Notes under the pieces: generated by a model | Seen by the model: the letters and a program-made list of their open reading frames with translations, nothing else | The model's database searches: none | Told to the model about the DNA's origin: nothing | NCBI RefSeq assembly: GCF_000275725.1 | Contig: NZ_AJTS01000049.1 | Span: forward strand, 124,001 to 188,000 | From: Vreelandella stevensii S18214 | GTDB taxonomy: Bacteria; Pseudomonadota; Gammaproteobacteria; Pseudomonadales; Halomonadaceae | Reading direction: 5' to 3' | Length of the DNA: 64,000 bases | In this document: positions 36,310 to 46,066 of the stretch, one piece after another | Layout of the letters: every line of letters begins with the position of its first letter | Numbering within the stretch: position 1 is the first letter of the stretch | Program-made: the position numbers and the translations under genes

Positions 36310-36389
36310 TGTGGCTCTTAACCTGCCCCTCAGCTTCTGCAAGGCGGTTCTGACGCCTTGCCTGCTGGCCGGTTGGGCGCGGCGAGCCC

Positions 36390-37745
36390 TCAGCCCGCCG
36401 TCAACCGGTGCATCCGCTTGATATTCCACGCCATGGTGGCCAATCGCCACTCGCCGCTGACCTTATCCAGTCCGCGTAGCGAGAACTGCCGGAACCCCAT
36501 CACGTGTTTGATGATCCCGAAGACCGGCTCCACGGTATGTTTGCGCAATGCGTAGAGCGCTCGGCCCGCCTGCGTCTTCAAGCGGTGTGCCATCTGTTCG
36601 ACGGGGTCCTCGCTCTCCGGGGCAGGCGGATCCGCGGCGAAACGTTCAAAGACCGGAAGGTGATGGACGTCTCGCTTCATCGCCAACAGCGGTTCGATAC
36701 CATGGTCATGGCAGGCCTGGATATTGCTGGCACTGAAGTAGCCGGTATCACCCAGCAGGTGGTCAGGTTTTCCCAGCGTTTCCGGGTAACCTTGCCAGGC
36801 CGTCAGTAGCGGCATGACTTGCTGCTTGTCATTGGTCGCCTGCGTGACGTGGACATGGGTCACCAGCAGACTCTCGGTATCAACCGCGGCTTGGGCGTTG
36901 TAGCACTGATCAAACCCCTTGCCGGTGACCGGCATGATGCGCGACTGCGGGTCGGTGAAATTGATCTGATCCTTGTCACGCGGGCCACCAGTGGGCGGTT
37001 CGGGGTCACGCCCACGGGGCTTCTTGCCGGCCTTGCGCTGCGCCTCCCGCCGCGCCACCTTTTCCTGATAGGCGGCTTGCTCGGTGGCGTCCCGCTCCTC
37101 GGCGCGCGCCTCGATCTTGGCCTTCGCCTCAGCGATGGCCGCCAGGCGGGCTTCACGGCGGGCAATCTCGGCGGGGATATCCATGCCGTCGGCCGCGTCC
37201 TCCTTGTCCGCCGACTCGGCCCGCTCGGTCAGCGCTTTCACCTCTGCCCTGAACTGTGCCTCCAGCTTCTTGGCATGGCCATACGACAACGCCTTGTGCT
37301 TGCTGGCGTTGGCCTTGAGCTTGGTGCCGTCCAGGGCGATGGTGCCAAGCTTGAGCAGCTTCATCTCGCGGGCCAGCAGCAGCACCTGTACGAACAACTG
37401 TTCCAGTTCCGGCAGAAAGCGGCGGCGAAAGGTGGCCAGCGTGTCATGGTCGGGATGGGTATTGGCGGCCAGGTAGCGGAACGCCACCGAGTCATAGGTG
37501 GCACGCTCGATCTTGCGGCTGGAGACCACCCCGGTGGCGTAGCCGTAGATCAGCAGGCTCAGTAGCACCGCCGGGTGATGTGCCTTGGAACCCCGCCCCA
37601 TGTAACGCCGGGTCAACGTCGAGAGGTCCAGTTGTTCGACAACATCGACAACGAACCGCGCCAGGTGACCATCGGGCAACCACTCGTCTACCGAAGGCGG
37701 CAGCAGGTAATCGGTCTGGCGATCCACAGGGATGAAGCGGCTCAT
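36390..37745 (-). CDS. IS1182-family transposase (DDE type)
   Basis: This intact 451-residue transposase has an N-terminal DUF772-like DNA-binding region (LPDGHLARFVVDVVEQLDLS, then HHPAVLLSLLIYGYATGVVS). A central DDE domain includes the first Asp in TIALDGTKLKANAS, GDTGYFS with the second Asp, and HTVEPVFGIIKHVMGFRQF with the Glu. A long charged coiled insertion lies between. No frameshift or stop is seen, so the element may still move. Confidence 0.9.
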   Translation of the reverse strand: MSRFIPVDRQTDYLLPPSVDEWLPDGHLARFVVDVVEQLDLSTLTRRYMGRGSKAHHPAVLLSLLIYGYATGVVSSRKIERATYDSVAFRYLAANTHPDHDTLATFRRRFLPELEQLFVQVLLLAREMKLLKLGTIALDGTKLKANASKHKALSYGHAKKLEAQFRAEVKALTERAESADKEDAADGMDIPAEIARREARLAAIAEAKAKIEARAEERDATEQAAYQEKVARREAQRKAGKKPRGRDPEPPTGGPRDKDQINFTDPQSRIMPVTGKGFDQCYNAQAAVDTESLLVTHVHVTQATNDKQQVMPLLTAWQGYPETLGKPDHLLGDTGYFSASNIQACHDHGIEPLLAMKRDVHHLPVFERFAADPPAPESEDPVEQMAHRLKTQAGRALYALRKHTVEPVFGIIKHVMGFRQFSLRGLDKVSGEWRLATMAWNIKRMHRLTAG

Positions 37746-38015
37746 GGCGATCTTCTCAGCTCGGCGATGACGGTGGTCAGTATCTCACGGTGCAACGGAA
37801 AGACCGACAGGCTGCTAGCAGTCATCATCTCGCGGGGGCTGTATACGCCTGATGCACTGTGATGCACCCACTGGCGCAGTGAGTGCAACCAACTGCATCG
37901 CTGCGCCAAGCGTCATCCCGCTTTTGGCTTGGTACAACACTCTGCGCGCCTTTCAATCGCAAACAAGGACGCGATTACAACCATAACGCCAATATAAAAA
38001 TGCGGAGACTATCCC

Positions 38016-39479
38016 ATGCTCGATATGCTCAACGACCTCCTCTGGGGGAGGGTTCTGCTCGTATTACTGGTGGGCGTTGGTATCGGTTTTACCGTTGCCT
38101 CCCGCTTCGTACAGTTTCGTTATTTTGGTCAGATGTTCCGAATTCTGGGTTCCGGTCAAGCCTTCAAGCGTAATCAGCACGGCCACTTGAGCTCGTTTCA
38201 GGCGCTGGTACTGTCGGTAGCGGGGCGCGTGGGCGGCGGTAACATCGCCGGCGTGGCCGTGGCGATTACGCTGGGCGGCCCGGGGGCGATTTTCTGGATG
38301 TGGATCGTCGGTTTGATGGGCATGGCCACCAGCTTTCTAGAGTGCACCCTGGCGCAAACCTACAAACAGGCGGAAGGCGACGGTACCTACCGTGGTGGTC
38401 CGGCGTACTACATCGTCAAAGGTTTGGGCAAGCAGTGGCGCTGGCTGGCAGCGTTCTACTCGGTACTGCTGTTACTCACCTTCGGTTTTGCCTTTACCGC
38501 CTTGCAATCCTATGCCGTTGCCACTTCGTTTGGCGACGCCTTCGGCGTGCCGGTGCTGTACAGCGGTATTGCGCTGGCAATGCTGGTGGGCCTGATCATC
38601 TTTGGCGGCATCAAGCGGATTGCTCGCATCTCCGAATTCCTGGTGCCCTTCATGGCCGTGGGCTATATCGCCGTGGCGCTGTTAGTGATTGCCATGAACC
38701 TGGGGGATATCCCCGCGGTGATTGCCCTGATTGTCAAGAGCGCCTTTGGCCTGGAGCCGCTGGTGGGTGGTGGGATTGGCGCTGCCATCATGATGGGCTT
38801 GAAGCGTGGCCTGTTCTCCAACGAAGCGGGCCTGGGCAGTGCGCCCAACGTGGCTGCCGTGGCGTATGTGCCACACCCGGCCAACCAAGGCATCGTGCAG
38901 GCGTTCTCGGTGTTCATCGATACGGTGATCATCTGCTCGGCCACGGCGTTTCTGATTCTGCTCAGCGGCGTGTATGACCCCGCCGCCGGGGCGGGTGTCG
39001 AAGGTATCGCGCTCACCCAGGCTGCCTTGGCAGACCACGTGGGCGAGTGGGGCCGCACCTTCGTGAGCCTGGCGCTGCTGCTGTTTGCCTTCAGCACCAT
39101 CCTCTACAACTACTACCTGGGCGAAAACAGCCTGAACTTCTTCAGCCGTGACAACCAGAACCTGTTCAACGCCTTCCGGGTGGCGATTGTACTGCTGGTG
39201 TGCTGGGGCGCGACCACCGATCTAGGCACCGTGTTTGGCTTCGCCGATGTGACCATGGGCCTCTTGGCAGTGGTCAACCTCGTGGCGCTGATCCTGCTGT
39301 TCAAGTGCGGCCTGCGCATTCTGAACGACTTTGATCGCCAGCGCCGCCAGGGCATCAAACAGCCGATTTTCGATGCCAACCAGCATCCTGATCTCGATCT
39401 GGACCCCAAAGCGTGGGAGCTGGATCCGGAAGAAGCTGAAGCGCTGAAGCAGCGGCTGGAAAGCGCGCCCGCGAAGTAA
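38016..39479 (+). CDS. Alanine/glycine:cation symporter (AGCS family)
   Basis: This 487-residue transporter has about ten helices and the AGCS signatures ALVLSVAGRVGGGNIAGVAV and LFSNEAGLGSAPNVAA. It takes up alanine or glycine with sodium, suitable for a halophile. The hydrophilic Glu-rich tail (about 440-487) is longer than core family members need. It lies 33 bp before the asparaginase gene in the same direction, suggesting a shared transcript for amino-acid use. Confidence 0.88.
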   Translation: MLDMLNDLLWGRVLLVLLVGVGIGFTVASRFVQFRYFGQMFRILGSGQAFKRNQHGHLSSFQALVLSVAGRVGGGNIAGVAVAITLGGPGAIFWMWIVGLMGMATSFLECTLAQTYKQAEGDGTYRGGPAYYIVKGLGKQWRWLAAFYSVLLLLTFGFAFTALQSYAVATSFGDAFGVPVLYSGIALAMLVGLIIFGGIKRIARISEFLVPFMAVGYIAVALLVIAMNLGDIPAVIALIVKSAFGLEPLVGGGIGAAIMMGLKRGLFSNEAGLGSAPNVAAVAYVPHPANQGIVQAFSVFIDTVIICSATAFLILLSGVYDPAAGAGVEGIALTQAALADHVGEWGRTFVSLALLLFAFSTILYNYYLGENSLNFFSRDNQNLFNAFRVAIVLLVCWGATTDLGTVFGFADVTMGLLAVVNLVALILLFKCGLRILNDFDRQRRQGIKQPIFDANQHPDLDLDPKAWELDPEEAEALKQRLESAPAK

Positions 39480-39512
39480 GTGCGTTTGTATTCAATTCGA
39501 TAAGGAGTCCCC

Positions 39513-40526
39513 ATGCCCCGCGTCCTCATGCTTTACACGGGTGGCACCATTGGCATGCAGCCATCGCCACAAGGTTATGTGCCCTGCGCGGGGCTGGCCG
39601 AGCGCCTGGCGGCACATTTGGCCTTGGGTGACCCCTACCGGCTGCCTGCCTTCGAGGTGGTGGAAATGCAGCCGCTGATCGACAGCGCCGAGCTGATGCC
39701 CGAGGCGTGGAATCGACTGATCGCGGCGCTGGAAGCCCACTGGCAGGTCTACGATGCCTTCGTGATTCTGCACGGCACCGATACCATGGCCTACAGTGCG
39801 TCGGCGCTGTCGTTCATGCTCGGGGCCTTGAACAAGCCGGTGATCTTCACCGGCTCTCAAATTCCGCTGGGTGAGCCCAGAAGCGACGCGCTGAACAACG
39901 TGGTCAGCGCGCTACAGCTGGCGGCTCATCCGGCCACACCCTGCGAAGTGAGCCTGGTCTTCCATGACCGACTGCTACGCGGTAACCGCGCCCGCAAGGT
40001 GCGTACTCAAGGCCTGGATGCCTTCGACTCTCCCAACTTCCCCTGGCTGGCCGAGATCGGCATTGGCATCACCTTTCCCCAGCCCTCGGCGCTGCTCAGC
40101 GGGGAGCCCAACTTTGCTCCCATCGAACTCGATGACGAGGCGGTAGCGGTGCTGCCGTTGCACCCGGGTATGGCGCTAACGCGCGCAAAAGCGCTATTGG
40201 CAGACGACACGCTGAAAGGCGTGGTGCTGCACAGCTACGGTGTGGGGAACCCGCCCAGCTTTGACGGTGCACTGCTCGACGCCTTGAAAGCGGCCCATGA
40301 GCGGGGCGTGGCGCTGCTCAACGTCACGCAGTGCGCTCAGGGAGAGGTCATTCAAGGCGCCTACGCCACCGGGGCGGCGCTCAATCAGGCGGGCGTGATC
40401 GCTGGAGGAGACATCACGTTGGAAGCCGCCGTGGCCAAACTCATCGTTCTGCTTGGCCGTGGGCTTTCCGGGCCAGCGCTGCGCAAAGCACTCAGCGCAG
40501 CGATGCGTGGCGAACGATCTTGCTGA
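39513..40526 (+). CDS. ansA: Type I (cytoplasmic) L-asparaginase
   Basis: This 337-residue enzyme has the first threonine motif TGGTIGMQPS near residue 9 and the second motif ILHGTDTMAYSASALSFML near residue 86. Both nucleophile threonines and the Asp/Lys partners of asparaginase are therefore present. No signal peptide is seen, so it is the cytoplasmic type. It hydrolyses asparagine to aspartate and ammonia. AAGGAG precedes the ATG. It follows the AGCS symporter gene, and its end is 1 bp from the convergent SpmAB-like gene. Confidence 0.9.
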   Translation: MPRVLMLYTGGTIGMQPSPQGYVPCAGLAERLAAHLALGDPYRLPAFEVVEMQPLIDSAELMPEAWNRLIAALEAHWQVYDAFVILHGTDTMAYSASALSFMLGALNKPVIFTGSQIPLGEPRSDALNNVVSALQLAAHPATPCEVSLVFHDRLLRGNRARKVRTQGLDAFDSPNFPWLAEIGIGITFPQPSALLSGEPNFAPIELDDEAVAVLPLHPGMALTRAKALLADDTLKGVVLHSYGVGNPPSFDGALLDALKAAHERGVALLNVTQCAQGEVIQGAYATGAALNQAGVIAGGDITLEAAVAKLIVLLGRGLSGPALRKALSAAMRGERSC

Positions 40527-40527
40527 T

Positions 40528-41757
40528 TCAGCCAAAGAACCAGTAACACACCAGAATGGCGGTGGTGATGCCTGCCACATCGGCGACCAGGGCGCATCCC
40601 AGTCCATGGCGAATGCGGCTAATGCCTACTGCGCCGAAGTAGACCGCCAGCACATAAAAGGTGGTTTCGGTGCTGCCCTGGAACGTGGCAGCCAGTAGCC
40701 CAGGGAAGCTATCGACACCAAAGGTGTTCATGGTCTCGATCATCATGGCGCGGGAGCCGCTGCCGGAGAGTGGCTTTACAAAGGCGGTGGGAAGGGCATC
40801 GACAAAGCGGGTATCCCAGCCAATGCCTTCCACCAGCCAGCGAATGCCGCCAAGCCCGGCATCCAGCACGCCGCTGGCGCGCAGCACCCCAACAGCCACC
40901 AGCATGGCAATCAGGTAGGGTAGCAGGGTGATGGTAAAACTCAGGCCTTCTTTGGCACCCTCGATAAAGGCGTCATACACCTTCACGCCGCGCAGCGCGC
41001 CCACGACCAGGAACATGATCACAATGCTGAACAGCGTGAGGTTGCCAACCAGCGTGGAAGCGGCGGCCAGCGCTTGAGCCGACATCCCCGCCAGCGTGGT
41101 GATCAAAAGCCCCAGGGCCAGCGCAGCGGCCAGCAAGTACCCCAGCACCACCGGTTGCCAAAGCTTCAGACGCTGCATGATGGCCACCGCCAGCAGCCCG
41201 GCGAGGCTGGATGCACTGGTCGCCAGCAGAATCGGCAGGAACACCAGCGTCGGCTCTGCCGCCCCTTGCTGGGCGCGGTACATGAAAATCGTGACGGGCA
41301 GCAGGGTCAGCGACGAGGTATTCAGTACCAGAAACAGGATTTGCGCATTGCTGGCGGTATCGCGGCTGGGGTTCAGGGTTTGCAGCGAATGCATCGCCTT
41401 GATGCCAATGGGCGTCGCAGCGTTATCCAGGCCTAGAATGTTGGCGGCAAAGTTCATGCTGATCAGCCCCATGGCCGGGTGGCCGCGGGGCACTTCGGGC
41501 ATCAAGCGGCAGAACAGCGGGTCGAGCACTCGCCCCAGCAGGCGGATTAACCCCGCCTTTTCAGCAATGGCCAGAAATCCCAGCCACAGCGTCATGGTGC
41601 CCAGCAGCACCAGAATGATATCGACGCTGACCCTTGCCATTTCGAACAGCGACTGCACCAGGCGGGCAAACACCTCGCTGTCGCCACCCACCAGCCATTG
41701 CCAGAGCGATGCCGCAAAGGCGGCAATGAAAAAGCTTAACCAGATTCCGTTGAGCAT
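40528..41757 (-). CDS. Nucleoside-recognition/SpmA-SpmB fusion membrane protein
   Basis: This 409-residue membrane protein has two related halves: an N-terminal SpmA-like half (ISMNFAANILGLDNAATPIG) and a C-terminal SpmB-like half (PTAFVKPLSGSGSRAMMIET). Each half carries a Gate/nucleoside-recognition domain. In spore formers SpmA and SpmB are separate proteins. In Gram-negatives the fused form occurs widely, with no firm substrate. It is convergent with ansA at a 1-bp gap, and 72 bp downstream of the LysO-like gene in the same direction. Confidence 0.8.
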   Translation of the reverse strand: MLNGIWLSFFIAAFAASLWQWLVGGDSEVFARLVQSLFEMARVSVDIILVLLGTMTLWLGFLAIAEKAGLIRLLGRVLDPLFCRLMPEVPRGHPAMGLISMNFAANILGLDNAATPIGIKAMHSLQTLNPSRDTASNAQILFLVLNTSSLTLLPVTIFMYRAQQGAAEPTLVFLPILLATSASSLAGLLAVAIMQRLKLWQPVVLGYLLAAALALGLLITTLAGMSAQALAAASTLVGNLTLFSIVIMFLVVGALRGVKVYDAFIEGAKEGLSFTITLLPYLIAMLVAVGVLRASGVLDAGLGGIRWLVEGIGWDTRFVDALPTAFVKPLSGSGSRAMMIETMNTFGVDSFPGLLAATFQGSTETTFYVLAVYFGAVGISRIRHGLGCALVADVAGITTAILVCYWFFG

Positions 41758-41829
41758 GGTGGGTGGGCGTCCTTGATGATCGAAGCAATACGCTAGCTGC
41801 GTATCCTACCCAAGGAGCGCCCGCTCACG

Positions 41830-42762
41830 CTAACCCGACAGCGAAAGAAAGAACAGAATCAGCGGCGGGGAGAGTAGCGAGAGGATAAAGCCGCTGACCA
41901 CGGCAATGGGCACACAGGCCACGCCGCCATGCTGCTGAATCACGGGCAGGGTGAAGTCCATGGAGGTGGCCCCGCCATAGCCAATTGCCAGCGCGGTGTG
42001 GCGGTGGATGACCAGAGGAATCAGTATGAACGCCAGCAGCTCGCGGGTCAGGTCGTTGAAGAACGCTACGCCGCCCATCAGCGGGCCGAGCTGGTCGCCA
42101 ATCAGAATGGCCGACAGCGAATACCAGCCAAACCCGGAGGCCATGGCCAGGCCTTCGTTCCAACGCAGCGAGAGCAGAGGGGCGGCGGCCAATCCTGCCA
42201 ACAGCGAGCTGAGCGCCAGGGTGACCGCAATGGCGAGCCCCAGGCGGTTGAGCAGAATCTGCTTGAGCGGCATGCCCGAATTACGCAGCTGGCAGCCAAT
42301 CAACACCAGCAGCACGTAGAGCACCCACTCTGCCAGCCAGTCCGCCATGGTAAACAGCGTTTCCCCCAGCACAGGGCCGAGCAGCAGTCCCAGCGCCACG
42401 CCACCGGCCACCACGGCGACGAGCATCAGCGAGCCGCCCATGGCCGCCAGTTTGCTGGTGGGGGCGTCCTTGACCACGGGAGAGCTCCCCGCGCTCAGGC
42501 GTACGCGTCTGGACAGCCACCAGAGGGCGGCAAGATTGAAGAGGGTGGTGATACTGAACAGCAGCAGGGCGTTACCCCCGAGGCGAGACAGCTGGCTACC
42601 CAGATTTTCAAGCCCCGCCAGGCTCACCCCCATGAACAGCAGTATCAAGTACACCGAGCCACTGACGGCTCGGTTGATGAGATTCAGCCACGCCGTGGAG
42701 CGAACGCGAACCAGATAGCCCAGAAACAGCGGCAACAATACGATCAATAATCCTGAGAGCAT
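41830..42762 (-). CDS. lysO: LysO/YbjE-family amino-acid exporter
   Basis: This 310-residue membrane protein has about eight to nine helices and the LysO/DUF340 pattern: an N-terminal half with GVSLAGLENLG and a C-terminal half with SGFGWYSLSAILIGDQLGP and YGGATSMDFTLPVI. E. coli LysO exports lysine and its toxic analogue thialysine. The length is close to the E. coli protein. It starts immediately after the stop of the DUF3108 gene, so the two are translationally coupled. Confidence 0.85.
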   Translation of the reverse strand: MLSGLLIVLLPLFLGYLVRVRSTAWLNLINRAVSGSVYLILLFMGVSLAGLENLGSQLSRLGGNALLLFSITTLFNLAALWWLSRRVRLSAGSSPVVKDAPTSKLAAMGGSLMLVAVVAGGVALGLLLGPVLGETLFTMADWLAEWVLYVLLVLIGCQLRNSGMPLKQILLNRLGLAIAVTLALSSLLAGLAAAPLLSLRWNEGLAMASGFGWYSLSAILIGDQLGPLMGGVAFFNDLTRELLAFILIPLVIHRHTALAIGYGGATSMDFTLPVIQQHGGVACVPIAVVSGFILSLLSPPLILFFLSLSG

Positions 42763-43494
42763 CTAGCGTTCATTACCCTCGTCAGGCGTGAAGCGTGTCA
42801 TGGTGATGGCGGTCTGGCGACGCCCCTCCTTTTGGTACTCCGCAGAGAGGATCAGCCCGGGCCAGTCAGGGTGAAAATTGATCACCAGGTGACGGTCGGG
42901 TTTCTCGGCATCTACCAAGGTGACCGGCTGGGCATCGAAATCCCCAGCGGGGACGCTGACGCTGGCCGGGGGATTCAGGTAGTACTGGAAGTGCTCGTCT
43001 CGGCCCCGGTGGTCCACGAACGAGATATCGCAAGGCGCTTCTTGGGTGCAGTCTTCATGGCCGACCCGCCGTGACAGGTCGAACAGAGCCGTCTGGCGGT
43101 CCAGCGAGTGGATATCGGCTTCGTTCAGCTGGTAGCTGTCGCCCACGCCAAACAGCGAGTAGCTGCTGTTATAGAGCAGCGAGCGTGTGGCGTCATCGTC
43201 CACCGCAAAGCGGCTGCGCTCTTGGCCGCGCGCCACGGCCACGGAAAAGCTCATGTCGCTGAGCCAGTGCAGGCCTTCGTTGGATAGCGTATGGGTGATG
43301 GTCGCGCCCGGCCAACCACGAATCTCCAGCCGGTACTGTGCTTCGAACGGCTGCGGGGCAGCCCAAGCAACATCCTCGACGGGCTGCTCTGCGACGGCGG
43401 CTGTCATGCCAGACATACTCAGGGCACCCACGGCAATGCTCAGCCAGCGGCGAGCCGCAGTGACGTTAATATGACGCAAAGGCCATTCCTCCAT
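42763..43494 (-). CDS. DUF3108-type periplasmic protein
   Basis: This protein of about 243 residues has a signal peptide (about 14-36). Its mature beta-rich domain has the DUF3108 pattern QPFEAQYRLEIRGWPGATIT and a C-terminal LSAEYQKEGRRQTAITMTRF. Its function is unknown; the family is predicted to be beta-barrel-like or lipid-binding in the periplasm. The start could instead be the TTG at 43479, which has GGAGGA 7 nt upstream, giving 238 residues. It is immediately upstream of the lysO-like gene. Confidence 0.7.
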   Translation of the reverse strand: MEEWPLRHINVTAARRWLSIAVGALSMSGMTAAVAEQPVEDVAWAAPQPFEAQYRLEIRGWPGATITHTLSNEGLHWLSDMSFSVAVARGQERSRFAVDDDATRSLLYNSSYSLFGVGDSYQLNEADIHSLDRQTALFDLSRRVGHEDCTQEAPCDISFVDHRGRDEHFQYYLNPPASVSVPAGDFDAQPVTLVDAEKPDRHLVINFHPDWPGLILSAEYQKEGRRQTAITMTRFTPDEGNER

Positions 43495-43606
43495 TGAATA
43501 TATGATCCTCAGAGCCCTTGACTCAGCCCTTGGTTCCCCTGCGTCGCTGGCCCGTTCTCAGCAAACGATAGCACTTGGCAAAGTATAACGTGCCGAGCAG
43601 TGGGCG

Positions 43607-44542
43607 TCAGTAGCCCGCCTCAGGGTTGACGGTGGCGAGAGGTTCACCGGCATCGAAGGCATGCAGATAGGAGATGACCTGATCGATGGCGTCATTCAAC
43701 GGGGTCGGGGCCGCCATATGCGGCGTCACGATCACCCTAGGGTGCTGCCACAGTGGGTGGTTGGCAGGCAGCGGCTCTTCGTGGAAGACGTCCAGCAGCG
43801 CACCGCGCAGGTGGCCTGGCTGCTGTTCCGTGCCAAGGGCTTTCAACAGGGCTTGTTCGTCGATCAGACTCCCGCGCCCAGGGTTGATCACACTTGCCCC
43901 TGGCGGAAGTTGCGCCAGCCGGGCGGCGTTCAGGATATGCCGAGTGGCCGGGGTATCCGGCAGGATGGTCACGACGCTTTGCACCTTGCTTAACAGCTGG
44001 TCCAGGCCCTCGTCACCATGCAGGCAGCGTACCCCGCTGATCTGTTTGGCAGAGCGGCTCCACCCCCAGACCGGAAACCCTGCCTGCTGTAGCGCACTGG
44101 CCACGTAGCCACCAATGGCCCCGAGCCCCAGCACGCCCACCGGCCAGTCGGCCTTGTCGGCGACTGGCTGCGGCGCCCACTGGGCGTGGGCCTGCTGTTC
44201 GCGGTAGCGGTCCATGCTGCGGTAGAAGTGCAGCACGCCGTATAGCGCGTAGTCGGCCATCAGTTCGCTCATGCCCGCGTCGCGCAGCTTGACGATGGGC
44301 ACGCCTTCAGGAAGGCCCGGCGTATTGAGCAAGTGGTCGACGCCTGCTCCGAGATTGATGATGCCCTTCAGGCGCGTTTGCTCCTGCAGCAAATGGGCAG
44401 GTGCCTTCCAGACGGCCAGGTAATCGGCATTGAGCCGCTCGCTGGCCGGGGCACCGCTGGTCAATACCGTGGCCTGCGGCAATGCGTCGGCAATAGCGGC
44501 CTGCCACTGCTCGGCATTGTCGATATGGACGACAATTTTCAT
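43607..44542 (-). CDS. ghrA: Glyoxylate/hydroxypyruvate reductase A
   Basis: This 311-residue D-2-hydroxyacid dehydrogenase has the Rossmann motif VGVLGLGAIGGYVA near residue 135, the substrate Arg in NPGRGSLID, the Glu in FHEEPLP and the catalytic His in VTPHMAAPT. This sequence type is GhrA, which reduces glyoxylate and hydroxypyruvate with NADPH. It is divergent from the ectoine degradation operon across a 297-bp gap. No link with ectoine use is known to me. Confidence 0.88.
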   Translation of the reverse strand: MKIVVHIDNAEQWQAAIADALPQATVLTSGAPASERLNADYLAVWKAPAHLLQEQTRLKGIINLGAGVDHLLNTPGLPEGVPIVKLRDAGMSELMADYALYGVLHFYRSMDRYREQQAHAQWAPQPVADKADWPVGVLGLGAIGGYVASALQQAGFPVWGWSRSAKQISGVRCLHGDEGLDQLLSKVQSVVTILPDTPATRHILNAARLAQLPPGASVINPGRGSLIDEQALLKALGTEQQPGHLRGALLDVFHEEPLPANHPLWQHPRVIVTPHMAAPTPLNDAIDQVISYLHAFDAGEPLATVNPEAGY

Positions 44543-44839
44543 GAAGGCTCCTTAGCTGCGGCTTCTGGGGGAAGCTCTATCATGAGCGAGAGAACCCGAA
44601 GACCGCAACCCATGCGAGGCGCGTCGCTTCGCGGTCAACGCCTCGTTAGAAGCGATGTTAACGGTCTATGCAATTTTTGACATAAAGGCTTTGACCGCTG
44701 ACCAAGGAGGGGTGCTAGTATCGGGGCAAGGCGACATTGGCGGGCCAGCAGCGGCGGTGACCAGGTCGATCCTGTGGCCCAGTGCCGCGACTTACCGCGG
44801 GCGCTGGTTCTAAGTGATCTTTTATTGGCGAGTTGCCCG

Positions 44840-46039
44840 ATGACAGAGGTTTCCCTGCCTTTCACCCGTGAAGAGTACGCCAGCCGTTTATGGAAAGTGC
44901 GTGCTGAAATGGCCGGTCGCGGCATCGATGTGTTGATCGTCAGCGACCCTTCCAACATGGCGTGGCTGACCGGCTACGACGGCTGGTCATTTTATGTGCA
45001 CCAGTGCGTGCTGGTGGGGTTGGAGGGTGAGCCGGTGTGGTTTGGTCGCCGGATGGATGCCAATGGCGCGCTGCGCACCTGCTGGATTCACCCCGATAAC
45101 ATCACCTATTACCCGGATTACTACGTCCAGAACCCCGACATGCACCCGATGGAGTATCTGGCGCAGTCGATCATGCCCGACCGTGGCTGGCACACCGGCG
45201 TGGTGGGCATGGAAATGGACAACTACTACTTTTCCGCCAAGGCTTACCAAAGCCTGCTCAAGGAGCTTCCCCACGCGCGCTTCATGGATGCCAATGCGCT
45301 GGTGAACTGGTGCCGGGCGATCAAGTCTCCCCAGGAAATTGCCTATATGCGGGTCGCCGCCAGGATCGTCGAAGGCATGCACTCGCGCATTCTGGAAGTG
45401 ATCGAGCCGGGGCTGCCCAAGAGCAAGCTGGTGTCTGAAATCTATCGCGTGGGCATCGAAGGGTTCATCGACGAAAACGGCAAGGTGTTTGGCGGTGATT
45501 ACCCGGCCATCGTGCCCATGCTGCCTACGGGCAAGGATGCGGCGGCGCCACACCTGACCTGGGACGATACGCCGTTCCGCAATGGTGAAGGCACCTTCTT
45601 CGAAATTGCCGGGGTGTTCAAGCGCTACCATGCGCCCATGTCGCGCACCGTGTTCCTTGGCACGCCGCCCACCGACTTCATCCGCGCCGAATCGGCCTTG
45701 CTGGAAGGCATCGAAAACGGTTTGGCCGTTGCCAAGCCCGGCAATCGCACGGCCGACATCGCCATGGCGCTGGGGGCGGCCATGGACAAGTACGGTTTTG
45801 ACCGCGGTGGCGCGCGCTGTGGCTACCCGATTGGCATCTCTTACCCCCCTGACTGGGGCGAGCGCACCATGAGTCTGCGCCCCTCGGACGAGACGATCCT
45901 GCAGCCGGGCATGACCTTTCACTTCATGCCGGGCCTGTGGGTCGATGACTGGGGGCTGGAAATTACCGAAAGCATACTGATTACCGAAGACGGCTGCGAA
46001 ACGCTGGCAAACTTCCCCCGCCAGCTGTTCGTGAAATAG
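44840..46039 (+). CDS. doeA: Ectoine hydrolase DoeA
   Basis: This 399-residue M24 (creatinase/prolidase-fold) protein opens the ectoine degradation cluster. DoeA opens the ectoine ring to give N-alpha-acetyl-L-2,4-diaminobutyrate. Visible features are the N-terminal creatinase-like domain (SDPSNMAWLTGYDGWSFYVH) and C-terminal pita-bread segments (RGGARCGYPIGISYPPDW, TFHFMPGLWVDDWGLEITE). The length and order with doeB fit Halomonas elongata. ATG at 44840 was chosen because the extra 22 upstream codons are absent from that protein. doeB follows by 27 bp. Confidence 0.92.
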   Translation: MTEVSLPFTREEYASRLWKVRAEMAGRGIDVLIVSDPSNMAWLTGYDGWSFYVHQCVLVGLEGEPVWFGRRMDANGALRTCWIHPDNITYYPDYYVQNPDMHPMEYLAQSIMPDRGWHTGVVGMEMDNYYFSAKAYQSLLKELPHARFMDANALVNWCRAIKSPQEIAYMRVAARIVEGMHSRILEVIEPGLPKSKLVSEIYRVGIEGFIDENGKVFGGDYPAIVPMLPTGKDAAAPHLTWDDTPFRNGEGTFFEIAGVFKRYHAPMSRTVFLGTPPTDFIRAESALLEGIENGLAVAKPGNRTADIAMALGAAMDKYGFDRGGARCGYPIGISYPPDWGERTMSLRPSDETILQPGMTFHFMPGLWVDDWGLEITESILITEDGCETLANFPRQLFVK

Positions 46040-46066
46040 CCGCTCGTTCAATAAAAAGGATTTACC

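Larger units (their letters stand above)
36220..37818 (-). mobile_element. IS1182-family insertion sequence
   Basis: A 1591-bp element (36224-37814) is bounded by inverted ends: CAGTCTGTCGGACTT on the left and, reading inward from the right, CAGCCTGTCGGTCTT (13 of 15 matching). A CTAG tetranucleotide flanks each end (36220-36223 and 37815-37818), consistent with target duplication or target choice at CTAG. It carries one intact transposase gene. It inserted between the vapBC pair and the symporter gene. Confidence 0.85.
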
